Below are positions 36,224 through 47,239 of a DNA stretch of 64,000 nt, piece after piece. Origin of the DNA: Rallus limicola (lineage: Eukaryota > Chordata > Aves > Gruiformes > Rallidae); NCBI GenBank assembly GCA_022605955.1, contig JAKCOZ010000039.1, positions 2,914,001 through 2,978,000 on the forward strand, given 5' to 3'. The translations under genes were made by a program, and so were the position numbers. A model generated the notes under the pieces. The model searched no databases. It was not told where the DNA came from and worked only from the letters and a program-made list of their open reading frames with translations. Numbering within the stretch: position 1 is the first letter of the stretch; every line of letters starts with the position of its first letter.

Positions 36224-38022
36224 TATCACAGAATAACAGATTGGTTTGTGTTGGAAAGGATCTCAAAGATCATCTAGTTCCAACCCCCTGCCATGGGCAA
36301 GACACCCTCCACTAGCCTAGGCTACCCAAAGTTCCATCCAACCTGGCCTTGAACACTGCCAGGGAAGGGGCAATCACAGCTTCTCTGGGCAACCTGTGCC
36401 AGTGCTTCACCACCCTCACAAAGAAGAATTTCTTCCTTATATCTAATCTAAATCTACCCTCTTTCAGTATGAAACCATTACCCTTGTCCTATCACTACAT
36501 GCCCTTACAAACAGTGCTTCTCCAGCTTTTCTGTAGACCCCTTCAGGCGTTGTAAGGATGCAATAGGGTCACTCAAGGTCACCTTCTCTTCTCCAGGTTG
36601 AACAAATCTGACTCTCAGCCTATCTTCTATCATAGGAAAGGTATTCCATACCTCTGACATCTTCATGCCCCTCTTCTAGATTCTCTCTAACAGCTCCACA
36701 TCTTTCATGTTCTGGGGATGTCAGAGCTGCATGCAGCACTCCAGGTGCATTCTCCCTTGATGGACCTGGTCATGATGTTTTTGATGCAGCCTGGGATATG
36801 GTTGACTTTCTAGGCTGAAAGCGTACACTGCTGGCCCATGTTGAGCTTTTCATCCACCAACACCTCCAAGTCCTTCTCCTTAGGGCTGCTTTCAATCCAT
36901 TCTCTGCCCAGACTGTAGCTATGCTTAGGCTTGCTCTGACCAATATGCAGGATGTTGCTTTGTTGAGCTTCACACAGTTCACACTGTGTGACAGGCCTAC
37001 CTGTCAAGATCTTTCTGAATGGCATCCCTTCCAATCCAGTATGTTAAATGCACCAATCAGCTTCGTATTCTCAGTAAACTTGCTGAGGGTGCACTCAATC
37101 CCACTGTCCATGTCTCCGAGAAAGATGTTAAACAGGGCTGGTCCCAGTACAAGTCCCTGAAGAATGCCACTCACCACTGATCTCTACTCAGACATTGAGT
37201 CATTGACCATAACTATTTGAGTTAGATGGTCTTGACTTTGCACAGGAGTTTCTTGTTCATCTGTGCAGGCGTCTGGGTGTTTTTTACGTGAATTCCTCTT
37301 TGTTGGGATGCATCACTATTGAGCTTGGAGGAGGTGATCCTTGAATACTACCTATCTGTCTTGTGTTCCTCTTCCTTCCAGGGTTTTTTCCCATGATACT
37401 CTACCAAGCAAGTCCCTGAAGAAGCCACAGTCTGCTCTCTTGAAGTCCATGGTAGTGAGTTATCTGTGCGCCCTCCTCTTCCCTGAGGATCTTGAACTCC
37501 CCCATTTCATGGCCACTGCAGCCAAGGCTGCCCTTGAGCTTATGTTTTTCACCAGTTCCTCCCTGTTGGTGAGAACAAGTTCCAGCATGGCACTTACTCT
37601 TGTTGGCTCCTCAGTCACTTGAGGAAAGAAGTTATCAGTTAATTCCAGGAACCTCCTGGATGTTCTGTGCCTGCTGTATTGCCCAGATATTGGGGGGATT
37701 GAAGTCCCCCATGAAGACCAGGGCTTTTGAACATGAGGCTGCTCCTTTCAGTCTATAGTGGGCCTCATCTGCTCAGTCATCCTGATCAGGTAGCTTGTAG
37801 CAGACCTCAACTACAGTGTCGCCTGTCCCTGCACTTCCTTTAATCCTGATCAATAAGCTCTTTGTCACCTCCTCATCCTCCCCAGGAGGAGGTCTATGCA
37901 TTTCAGCTGGTCATTGATATAGAGAGCCACCCTCCCTCCTTGTCTCTCCTGCCTGTCCTTCCTAAAAAATCTGTATCCTTCCACCCCACACTCCAGTCAT
38001 AGGAGCCACCCCACCATCTATT
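36224..38022 (-). mobile_element. CR1 LINE, internally deleted, reverse orientation, 1.8 kb
   Basis: Reading the minus strand from 38022, the element begins in the APE-type endonuclease. Recognisable pieces are R-R-E-G-G-S-L-Y-I-N-D-Q-L near 37935, W-G-T-S-I-P near 37700 (frame-shifted GDFN box) and V-T-E-E-P-T-R near 37615. The region around 37430 has T-M-D-F-K-R-A-D-C-G-F-F. It then jumps near 37160-37330 to the L-F-N-I-F / I-E-C-T-L-S-K-F part of the RT palm. From there it reads through the E-K-D-L-E-V-L-V-D region (about 36850) to the C-terminus and the inverted 3' tail at 36224. About 1 kb of RT is missing, and many stops and frameshifts are present. It is the only copy here that keeps endonuclease sequence. 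Confidence 0.88.
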
Positions 38023-41000
38023 CATCCCCTGTCCTCAGTTCTTCCCACCATCCCATATACATACAGCTGATACAACCACTGAAATCTCATATTTACATTG
38101 AGCCTAATAATACTCTCTCCTTTCATGTGACTTACTCTTCTACCTCCTCATTACTTGGTGGCTTAGTGCTTTTTGCAATTATCTCTGTCACTTCCTTGAA
38201 TATGCTTTTGCCTTATTTAGAGTGCACTGTAAATGATATGATTTTGATAAATTAAGCAATAATCAGAAAACATTTTCAATAATCTGTAGTTTTCCATTAA
38301 GTCACAGTTATAGTGACACAATTTGCTCTGCTACAATTCACACTGAGTTAGCCTTGTTTTCATTAAAAACCTCATTATTTAGAGATTTATAACTCATCCA
38401 TAGAAATTTGCTCTAGGGTGAAACTTGACAATGTTTTAGCTCAAAAGAAGACTTAAAAAAACAGAGTAATTTGGTTTGTATTTTATGATTTTAAAAGAAA
38501 ATCATTCCACCTGTTTAAAGCTTTTTGTGTTCTTATAACTCAAAATAGCCTCAGTTTAAGAAATGTGCTATTAGTTATAATAATAATAATTGCTATCATT
38601 ACAACTTTTAGTTATATAGAGAAAGTAGCACTAAAGGGTGCAGACAAGAATAAAATCAAGGTTTATAATCCCCCCACCTTTGGTAGGTGAATAAGATTAA
38701 TTGTTCCTACTGCTCTATGCTTCCCTATGGAATATTGTGAAAAACATGTATGGAATCAAGCCATGGTGGTGCACACATTATTTGCCAGAATGTTTTATTC
38801 TATTTTTTTCTTGAAGATTTGGAACTCTGTACTAACTAGTGTTTTGCCACTATTAACTCAGTTAATCATATTTGGATAATTCAACAGAAGAGAGGAGATT
38901 GGAAAAGGAATATACAATTGTTAAAGAAAGATCAAGCTAAGAGTACAGCATCTGAGCTGTACTGCTAGGCAGCTTATAAAATACGTAAACAGACAGAGTA
39001 CAAAACCCAAGACTATAAATCCCTGAACAGAACGTGTGTGATGCAAGTCTATTTTGGGATTGTGATGGAATTACCAGTAACCTATCCTCTCTGCTGTTTT
39101 GTAGGGTCCCTGGCTCACAGGGGTTTGTAGGGGCCATGCATGGCCTCAGCGTACTCCATAAGGGTGAGGTCCAGTGATGGAGTCCTAGATCCTGCTAGAC
39201 TGAAGCAATGATGAGCTCATGATACCAAATATTAACACCCTTATAGGGCAACACATTGACATTGCAAAATCTTCTAATTTCTTCCAAGTCTCCTGGGAGA
39301 ATTTACTCATGTTTGGGGGATCTGGGCAGGAGCCAGTTTAGGAAAGTCAAAGTTTTCATTTTGGTCTGTTTCCTAGCCCCATCTATTTTGCACAAAAATA
39401 ATTTTTCAGTGTTTCATAGCAGTTTGTTGACTGCAGTTTCAGAACCTGCCATACTTAATATTATGTATGATGCAGACTCACGGTCCGTTTGTTTGAGGAC
39501 ACACGTTCAGCCAATTTGAGTTCACAAATATGAGTTTTGTGTTCCTACTTGGGTGGGTAAAGTCATTTGTGTACAACAAAATTAGACCACTAATTATAGA
39601 GACTATCTTAAAACTGCCTGAAAATTTGGTATAAAGCACGTATCCCCTAAGCAAAAAACTGGTTGGACTTTGTCAGTGCATGAACATGCAACCTGCAGGG
39701 GACAACTGATGCTGCACAACCTTATATCTTACTGCTTTTTTATATCAAGTATAAAATATAGAAGCTGCAGTTTTGTCACCTACCATATTTCCAGGTCTAT
39801 AAGAATAGAAATAAACATTTTGCATAGATGCAGTGACTAGTCCTAAGGGTTGTGCCTTTATGTTCCTAATAAACTCTTGCCAGCTTTTTGGGTTGGGGAA
39901 GCTGGAAAACAACCACGTCAGCAGAAATGAGGAACTAGTTATCTTGGTGAATAATGGAATCATCTCGCGTCCGTCTGTGTAGCAGATTAATGCTACCCAA
40001 GTGGAATGGACTCAGTGATTGTGAGGAAAAGTAATACTCGAGACTGAAATTTCAGTAATGAACCTTTTAGAAATGGTAGTTCACTGGGAAGTTTGTTCTA
40101 TGTACATATGTGATATAAAAGAAACACTGATAGCATTGGGACATAAACTTGCTTTCACTGCTGTGCAAACAGTAGTAAAACAGCTTTTTCCAAAATCAGG
40201 ACAAGGAGTAGATTGCTTTTAAGTAGTGTTTGAGATTGATGCTAGGGAAAAGAAACACTCAAAATTATTTGTACAATAAAAAGGAATTCAGATATTATTA
40301 TCTATCTCAACCTATTTTCCAGGCAAAGTTAGAAGGCAGGATTATCTGGGTGTGGGAACATTAACTCTTTGTGCATTTGAGGTTCAGTTTTCAAATGGCA
40401 CACTTCAAGTGGGCTGTTGCCACTCAAGTCAATGCCTTCGCCTTTAGTGAATACAATTGACTTAGTGGTAACACTCAAATGTTCATTTTGACTGAAAATA
40501 TCCCTTTTCAAGGTGGAAATCGATTTTTTTTAAGGTGTGTAGGGATGTAATTCTTCACAATCACCTACATATTTTTTAGGGTCTGTACCAGGCTTACGTA
40601 TCCGCACATGTGAGTCAAGTCATCCATCATGAGCATTGTGGTATCTGAAGCAAGAGAGCAATGTTCTCCTGTTTTCACGGACCATCTCAAAGGGAGAAAA
40701 GAAACTGAAATATCTAAAGTAGGCAGGTGTAAGGAAACTGAGTACGATTCCAGCAACCCTATTCCCAGGATCAATAAAAACTCACTGAAGTCACAGGGAG
40801 GCAATGTTGGACATTAAAGCAACACAAGGAAAACAAGGAAGAAAGAAAACAGTTAATCTTCATTCAGTGTTATCTTTAAGATTTTCAAATTCATTTAAAT
40901 AGAGGCAAGCAACAGTTAGCTATTTCTCAGAATTGGATCAGCACTGTTTTGATGAACCTGTAAGGACTTGTGCAACTGCATTAGTAATGTATCTGGACTA

Positions 41001-41371
41001 TAGGTTTTGTAATGGAGTGACTCAGCTCTTGATTAGAAGAAAATAGAGAAGACTAGCACCCTTTTCTTTGGAAGGCAGCTTTGGAAATGCAAACCACTGC
41101 AAGGAAAATGCTGTAATTAAGATGGATGCATAGCTGCACTGTTTCTGCAGGCAGAGACGAGAAAGGACTGAAGGATTCCTCTAAACACCAGCACTTCACA
41201 TGCAAGGTAAATCAGCAGAGCTTAGAATGTGAGGTTCTTTAAAAATACTCTGGATAAAATGTCTTCCTCACATGAATTCTTGGCCAGCGTAGTGCACAGC
41301 ACAGTGTTAAGGCATAGCTGTCTCATAAAGCAGGGTGGCCTGATAGCCCAGGCGGTCTGTTCCGCTCACAG

Positions 41372-41920
41372 TCATAGACAGGAAAGGATTAGATTTTTAG
41401 AAGCTGCTACAAGTCTTCTTAATGTGTATAAATCCATCTGTGGATACACTGTGATCTCCATACATACCAAGATCTCATGTGCGGGAATTTCCGTAGTTAA
41501 TGTTCCCATCAGAATGTTTTTAGGGAAAGAAAATGAGACTATTGCAGAATCCCTGAATCCCCCTGCTAGTCCAGCTGCTTCAAGCGCATACAAGAGGGCG
41601 ATTGCGGTTTTGGTGTCTTCTTTCCCCATGATGGGACCCATATTGATCACATGAATGGGGACGCATCTGGCTCTTGGGGTCAGAGGGCAGAGCAGTGCAG
41701 TTGGATGGACTTCTGTCCACTGGGAATTGTGGGTGACCTTGATGCCTGGAGCTGCCCTCTTTGCAATCCCTATGCTGTATGGGGCTGGGTCACCCACCAG
41801 GCCTGCCAGCCCTATGCAGTGGACAGAGTCATCTTTAACTCTCTTTGCTCTTCTAAGCAAATAAGGTCTCCTCCTAGGCCACCCACTACTCTGGGCAGCT
41901 CTTCTCACCACCATACACAA
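41372..41920 (-). other. Unrecognised 182-codon open frame in a GC-richer block
   Basis: Apart from TNFSF11 and CR1 this is the longest open frame in the window. The + strand is also open in two frames across parts of the same block (41229-41654 and 41651-41977), which is typical of GC-rich chance frames. GC is about 53-62% over 41581-41820, while the flanks are near 40%. The minus-strand product is Ala/Leu/Ile-rich in its second half (T-K-T-A-I-A-L-L-Y-A-L-E-A-A-G-L-A-G-G) and has no signal peptide or catalytic motif I can name. It could be an eroded processed pseudogene, an unrecognised retroelement fragment or noise. I see no poly(A) tail or target-site duplication. Confidence 0.25.
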
Positions 41921-42960
41921 GAGGGGGATGACAGTGGAAGGACTGATGCATCTGGGAGTCAGACAATACAGGACTGAAGAAGGTTTGTAATTTTATCTGA
42001 GTAGGCAGGAAATTGCTGATTTTTTAAGTATTTGTTTCATTTGTTGATCTGGATCAGGGAGCAGGGGAAAGTGTATTAGCAGGCAGATGTTGCATGATTT
42101 GCTGACAAAGGAGAATGTTTTCTGATGGAGCCCTAGTTAAAAATTTGGCAGCAAACTGCTTATTAGATGAGCAATGAGATTCTTCAGATGGAAGGCAAAA
42201 CACCTTGTCATATTTATCTGAAGTGTCAAAATACAGATCAGTGACTGGGTGGCTAAAGCCTTGCTATGTGGCTGATCACAGTTAGTTCCAAAGAGACCAG
42301 ATTTTCCTTGTCATGGAAAAACTGAGTGTGACAAAATCTTCAAACTGATGGGACCTACACAGGATGTCCTTGGAGTGCCTCGCAACGTCTCTGCCGTGGA
42401 GTCTATTCCCATGTTGAATGTACAGCACTGTGTGTAAAAAGAGGACATCATGTCCACATGCCATATGGGACTTGTGACTACACTGTGACTGTGTAGTGCC
42501 CCCTCACCCAAACTGGGAGGGCAGATTCCAGCAGAACTGTATTTTTTAAAAAATAAAAAATAAACAAAAGGTTTTGAAGGGAATCTCAGCTCAGTTAAGA
42601 ATAACTAAGCAAGTTATTGCTCTGTTAAATTATTTTGACGGCCTGAACATTGAAACAGTCAAATCAGGATGATTATTGTGTAACTATTGTTGATAACAAT
42701 TAGTAGAATACATAAAATTAAGATATGGAATAACAAGTCCCTTATCTAATTCCATCACCCTATTCCCATTATTTTGGCTATTACTTTCAAAGATTTAGAT
42801 GTTTATTCTACAAAAAAAAAAGGCAATAAAGAAGGTAATTTGGCATGATTTTAAGAAGTTAGAAGTAGTTCCAGTCTTAAAGAGATTTTTATACATGTTA
42901 GTGAAAGAGGACCCTGAAGAAGCCTGTCATATTAACTATGTGGAGTAGAGTATAATTGTA

Positions 42961-43140
42961 GGGTACAGTGGAGGCTGGAGGCTCCCTGGGGACAGGTGCC
43001 ATGGGGGTTCCCCATCAGGACAGGGACTGGCACCAGGGCCTGTCCTGCTGCCCCAGCCAGGAGCAGGGCAGCTGAGGGTACCAGGGCAGCCTCAACCCTG
43101 GGCATCAGGTATCTCCCTGGGGACAGGCTGAGGACAACAA
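42961..43140. other. GC-rich (~67%) block without CpG, with internal direct and inverted repeats
   Basis: Counted directly, about 119 of 180 bases are G or C, yet no CG dinucleotide occurs. CTCCCTGGGGACAGG is present twice, 131 bp apart (42982-42996 and 43113-43127). CAGGACAGG (43016-43024) and CCTGTCCTG (43039-43047) form a 9-bp inverted repeat. It looks like an old, fully methylated repeat or minisatellite-like unit rather than a promoter. The open frame across it on the minus strand (42932-43228) has no motif. Confidence 0.7.
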
Positions 43141-45145
43141 CCTCACAAGTATTTAAAGCAGGCTGTAAGCAACAACAGTAATCAGAAAACATAATCATTC
43201 TTGCACCTCTCTCAGTCATTACCCACACTCATACTTTATTCTCACATACATAAACACTTTCCAGAGAAGCAGAAATGTCATTATATTAAAGGCTATTTTG
43301 GTCCAAGCTTGCCACAGAAAGGTTGTTCAACCCATACAACTGGAAGAAGCCAGATACAACCGTCAATCAGCCTCTTCGATGTCACTTAAGCAAACTACTG
43401 ATCTGCATTTAATCCTTCTGACTTTCCCTATGAATAACTTTCTCTCCAGACTATTCATCATTCTGGTACTTTTTGCCTGGATGCTTACCTGTTGTTCACA
43501 TTTTTGGCAGTGATAAACACACCAGTGACATCTGTGTTCCAGGGATTTGTCTTTACAAGTTTATTAAGTGTGAATGAGAGCTCCAGAAATGCCTTGCTGA
43601 GTTAATAATCTTCAGGTGTAGCCCTATGGACATGCCTTGCCTTCCATTCTTACATGATGTAGTTGCTTCCCAGGGAGTGGTGATATAACAATGAACTGCA
43701 TTTCTGTTTGCAAAACAGAATGTGTGGTTTACAAAAGAGAGGGGGAATTTAGTTCTTGAAGGCTCCTCCATCCATCTATTGAAGAAATGGCAAGACGCAA
43801 GGCTGAGAGTTAAAACTCAGAAAATTTAGGAGAGTAACAAGCACCTTGTGATGAATTCATCATGGGATTTTTGGAGGTGAAGATAGTGGTTTTCTTTTTA
43901 AAAATTGTATTTTAGTTCAAAGAGAAATTGAAGCTAGGCTTGCATAACAAAGAGAAAGACTGGGATGCCTTTCAGAATAAATACAAGGAGATAGAAATAG
44001 AGAAATAGAAATGGCGTGTGTTTTGACATTACAAAAGCGAAGGTCACTGCTTCAGTACTATTAGCAAGAATTTCTGGTGTAAAATGAAGCTCATCTGTTA
44101 GAAAAGGAACAAATTGGACTGCATAAAGCCCTGGACAACCTGGACTGCTCTTGTAGTTCAAATAGTACAAAGTAGAACCTAAAGGCTGGACAAAAGATTT
44201 CCCAAGGTCCCTTGCACCCTGAATTATTCCTTAATTTGTATGCTTCTATAATTATATGAAAGGAAAGACCTTGATGTATTAGCCAGTTGCATGGTATAAA
44301 TGGGGGTGTGGATCCAGGCACCTAGATGTAAGCACATACAATGCATGTGTGTCAATATGAGCCGGATTGCTAGGGTCCCAGTATAGTCAACAATGATCAA
44401 GCTGTTACAGAAAATGGAGTCACATTTGAGGAGTCACATTTAAGGATGAGATGAATAGCTGTCTAGGTGCTAGTGACTGTAATACAGACACCTAAATTTG
44501 GGAGTCCAAATTTGGAGGTGCATGGCATCAGATCTATGATATGGCTATAAAAAACCCAAATAACTCGCTTGAGTATGTTGCACAAAATATTCTTTGCAGA
44601 TGCTATTTTACAAGGTCTTGGAGCCATGTCTGTTTTAACCACAGTCAGCCATATTCAAGATAAATGGAACCATCAGTGGAAGTTCACAAAAATCTTCCTG
44701 TCCAAAAGGAATTCAGGCTCCATTTGACTTGTTTATTATAGCAAAATGAGGAATGTAGTTTCTCTCTCTAAATACTTTAGGAGTTAAAACCACAATGAAC
44801 ATCAAGGGAACAGTGCTGACATTAAATGACTGAACCATCAGATTTGTTTGGGATTAAATAAAATTTAATTACCACCCAGTATTTTTTCTAGAGTCAACCC
44901 TGCCTATGCTTATAAAAACCATTACAAACTCTGTTATATAAGCAGAGATTAAGAGTTAATTTTTTTTAGCATTAACATAAAACTCCCACCCTTACAAAAC
45001 AAAATCTGAGATGTAATTTGTTAGCATTCTTATATTCACACTTTTCTTGGCCTGGCCAAACAAGAATATCAACAGATTTTAAAGGTATCATCCTGAGAAT
45101 AGCTCCAAAGTGTCCTTACATGAGTTACTTAATGTCCCAACTGAT

Positions 45146-45527
45146 ATTAATGTCCTGGGTTTTATCTGGTTTAGAGTTAATTTTCACAAAAATTTGGATG
45201 GGGACACAGCCAGGACACCTGACCAAACTAGCCAAAGGGATATTCCATGTTATGACATCATGACCAGTTTGTAAAGGAGGCTGGACAGGGAGAAGCCTCT
45301 GCTCTGGGCAGGGCTGGGCATTGGTTATCAGTGAGGTGACAAAATTGCATTATGTATCACCCACGCTGTATATTCTTTAGTAAGTATTGCTGTCCTAATA
45401 AACTGTCCTTATCCAAATCCATGAGTTTTACTTTTTAATTCTAATTCTCCTCCCCATCCCACTGGATGAGGAAGAGAGTAAGCTACTATGTAGTACTTAG
45501 CTACTGGGGCTAAACCATCACAATTAA
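45146..45527 (+). mobile_element. Solo LTR of an avian endogenous retrovirus, with 5-bp target-site duplication
   Basis: The LTR spans 45151-45522. It starts TGTCCTGGGTTTTATCTGG, contains the conserved GGCCA/CCAAAGGGATATTCCAT-type block and TTATGACATCATGACC, has AATAAA at 45397-45402, and ends CTAAACCATCACA (TG...CA). ATTAA flanks it on both sides (45146-45150 and 45523-45527), a perfect 5-bp duplication. No gag, pol or env follows, so this is the product of LTR-LTR recombination. I recognise the type from neoavian genomes; it is shorter than the related copy at 51178-51743. No coding content is present. Confidence 0.9.
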
Positions 45528-47180
45528 TTGCAGACATATCAGAATATGTTTCGATACACTGTTCTATCCATCAAACACTACTTTCAGCATAGTTAGGGGA
45601 TAGCGACCTTGCTGGTATCTTTAAAAAAATCCTTTATTATTTCCAACCTCATAAAAATCTTAATAGAGACTTACCATCAACCATCCTCCTCAGCTTCTAA
45701 ACTCATTCCAATACAGAGAACTAACGTGATTAGGGGAGTTGTGTTGTTTTTTTTTTCTTTTACTCTTTATACGAATAACAAAAATAAATGCCAGCTTTTC
45801 TGACAAAAAAAAATAAAGTAAAAAGTAGTAGATGGTGGTAGCGGTTCTTCCAATCTAGGCACTTTCATGCTTCTTTACAATTAATAACCCCAAATTCCTG
45901 GTTATTCCTGCATTGGTTTTGCTCTGTACTGGAATGTTCTTTTTGGCTGTTCTTCTCATTCATCATGGATAATTAACCAAAATTCTTCCCATTTGTTTCT
46001 CTAGTCATTGCCTTGCTCTTAACCATTGGTAAATACTGTTCCTCAATTATAAACTATGTCCATATCTACAAACATTCGAGGTCCAAGTTAAGCCTTGGTA
46101 ATCATGTGTTAGACTTAAGATGTTTACATCTTCATGATACATTAGAGGTGGCACTGCATTTGTACACATTTTATGTAGGATCTGTTTTTAGCGAGACCAC
46201 TAAATAGACAGTTGCCAGTTACGTAAAAATACCTGCATTTGGGCCAAACATTGGTAAAGACATCGTGAATGACGCATATAGGTCTTTTTAGTTCAAACAA
46301 CAACAATCATTGTTGGTATGGGGTGTAACAGTTCACAAAACCCCAAATGTTCTTCAAAATGTTTTTGTTATAATGGTATGCATTTAATTATCACTCTCTT
46401 TTTATGGAGATACAAATATATATGTGTGTATATTTACTTAATTTTTATCCTTATTAAATCATTAACCTGATTTTATATTTCATTAAGCTGATGGACAATT
46501 TAATACATAATTAAACTGTGAAATCTTAATTTGTCACCAACACAAATTCCGCCCCTGCTTTTGTGTGCTCTTTCATGTAGATGGTCTAAAACATATACCT
46601 CCTAATGTTAAGTTTTAATTACAAGGTTAGTTCTGAACAAAATTGCACAAACCAGCGCTTTGTTGTTTTCATTGACTGAACACATATTTTAATTCCTATA
46701 CAAAATTTTGGAATACTTTAATAAGGGAGATAACTTTTCCTACTTTCACCTATGGGAATATACAAATATAGAAAAGTTGGATAAATCTGACCTGTGAAAA
46801 ATGTAATTTAAATTTTTGTGTCTTGGCTCCAAGCATTTGAGAGTCTGAACTGCAAGTAGAACCTGACCTCTAAGGAAGCTCTCACAATAGGTTCTCTTTC
46901 CTACTTCAGAAACTTACAGTCTCCAAATGTGTGGTCATAAATTGGGCATGAATAAAGATGAGTTGAAAATTTTCTTAATGACAGAGCAGTAGGGTCCTGA
47001 AAGCGATCTCCAGAAGAAATGGTGAGGAGAGACAATATTTTTTGCTTAGAAATAGAACCTGATACATTTTAAATTAAGATATTTGGTCCAACTGTCCACA
47101 AAACAAGATAGACTCATCAGCCCAAAATACCTCACCTGGTCCTATTTACTTTGATCCTAATTCAGCAAAATCCCTTCGGT

Positions 47181-47239
47181 TCATAGAATCACAGAACGGT
47201 TAGGGTTGGAAGAGACCTTAAAAATCATCAAGTTCCAAC
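47181..47239 (-). mobile_element. CR1 LINE tail, very short, reverse orientation
   Basis: TCATAGAATCACAGAACGGT followed by TAGGGTTGGAAGAGACC and ATCATCAAGTTCCAAC is the inverted CR1 3' terminus. Only the last ~60 bp is present. Confidence 0.85.

Larger units (their letters stand above)
38023..45145. other. Intergenic, 7.1 kb
   Basis: Mostly very AT-rich unique sequence with no recognised gene. Two compositional anomalies are listed separately: an open GC-richer block at 41372-41920 and a CpG-free GC-rich block at 42961-43140. No TE family is recognised outside these. Confidence 0.55.

Noticed and set aside
41372..41654. Possible resemblance of the minus frame to macro domains or to TYW3 (a G-F-R-[DN]-S-[AG]-I stretch)
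   Set aside because: Only a handful of residues match, spacing is wrong for both families and no catalytic or binding signature is present. The frame was left as unrecognised.
42961..43140. CpG island or promoter
   Set aside because: High GC but no CpG at all, the opposite of an island.
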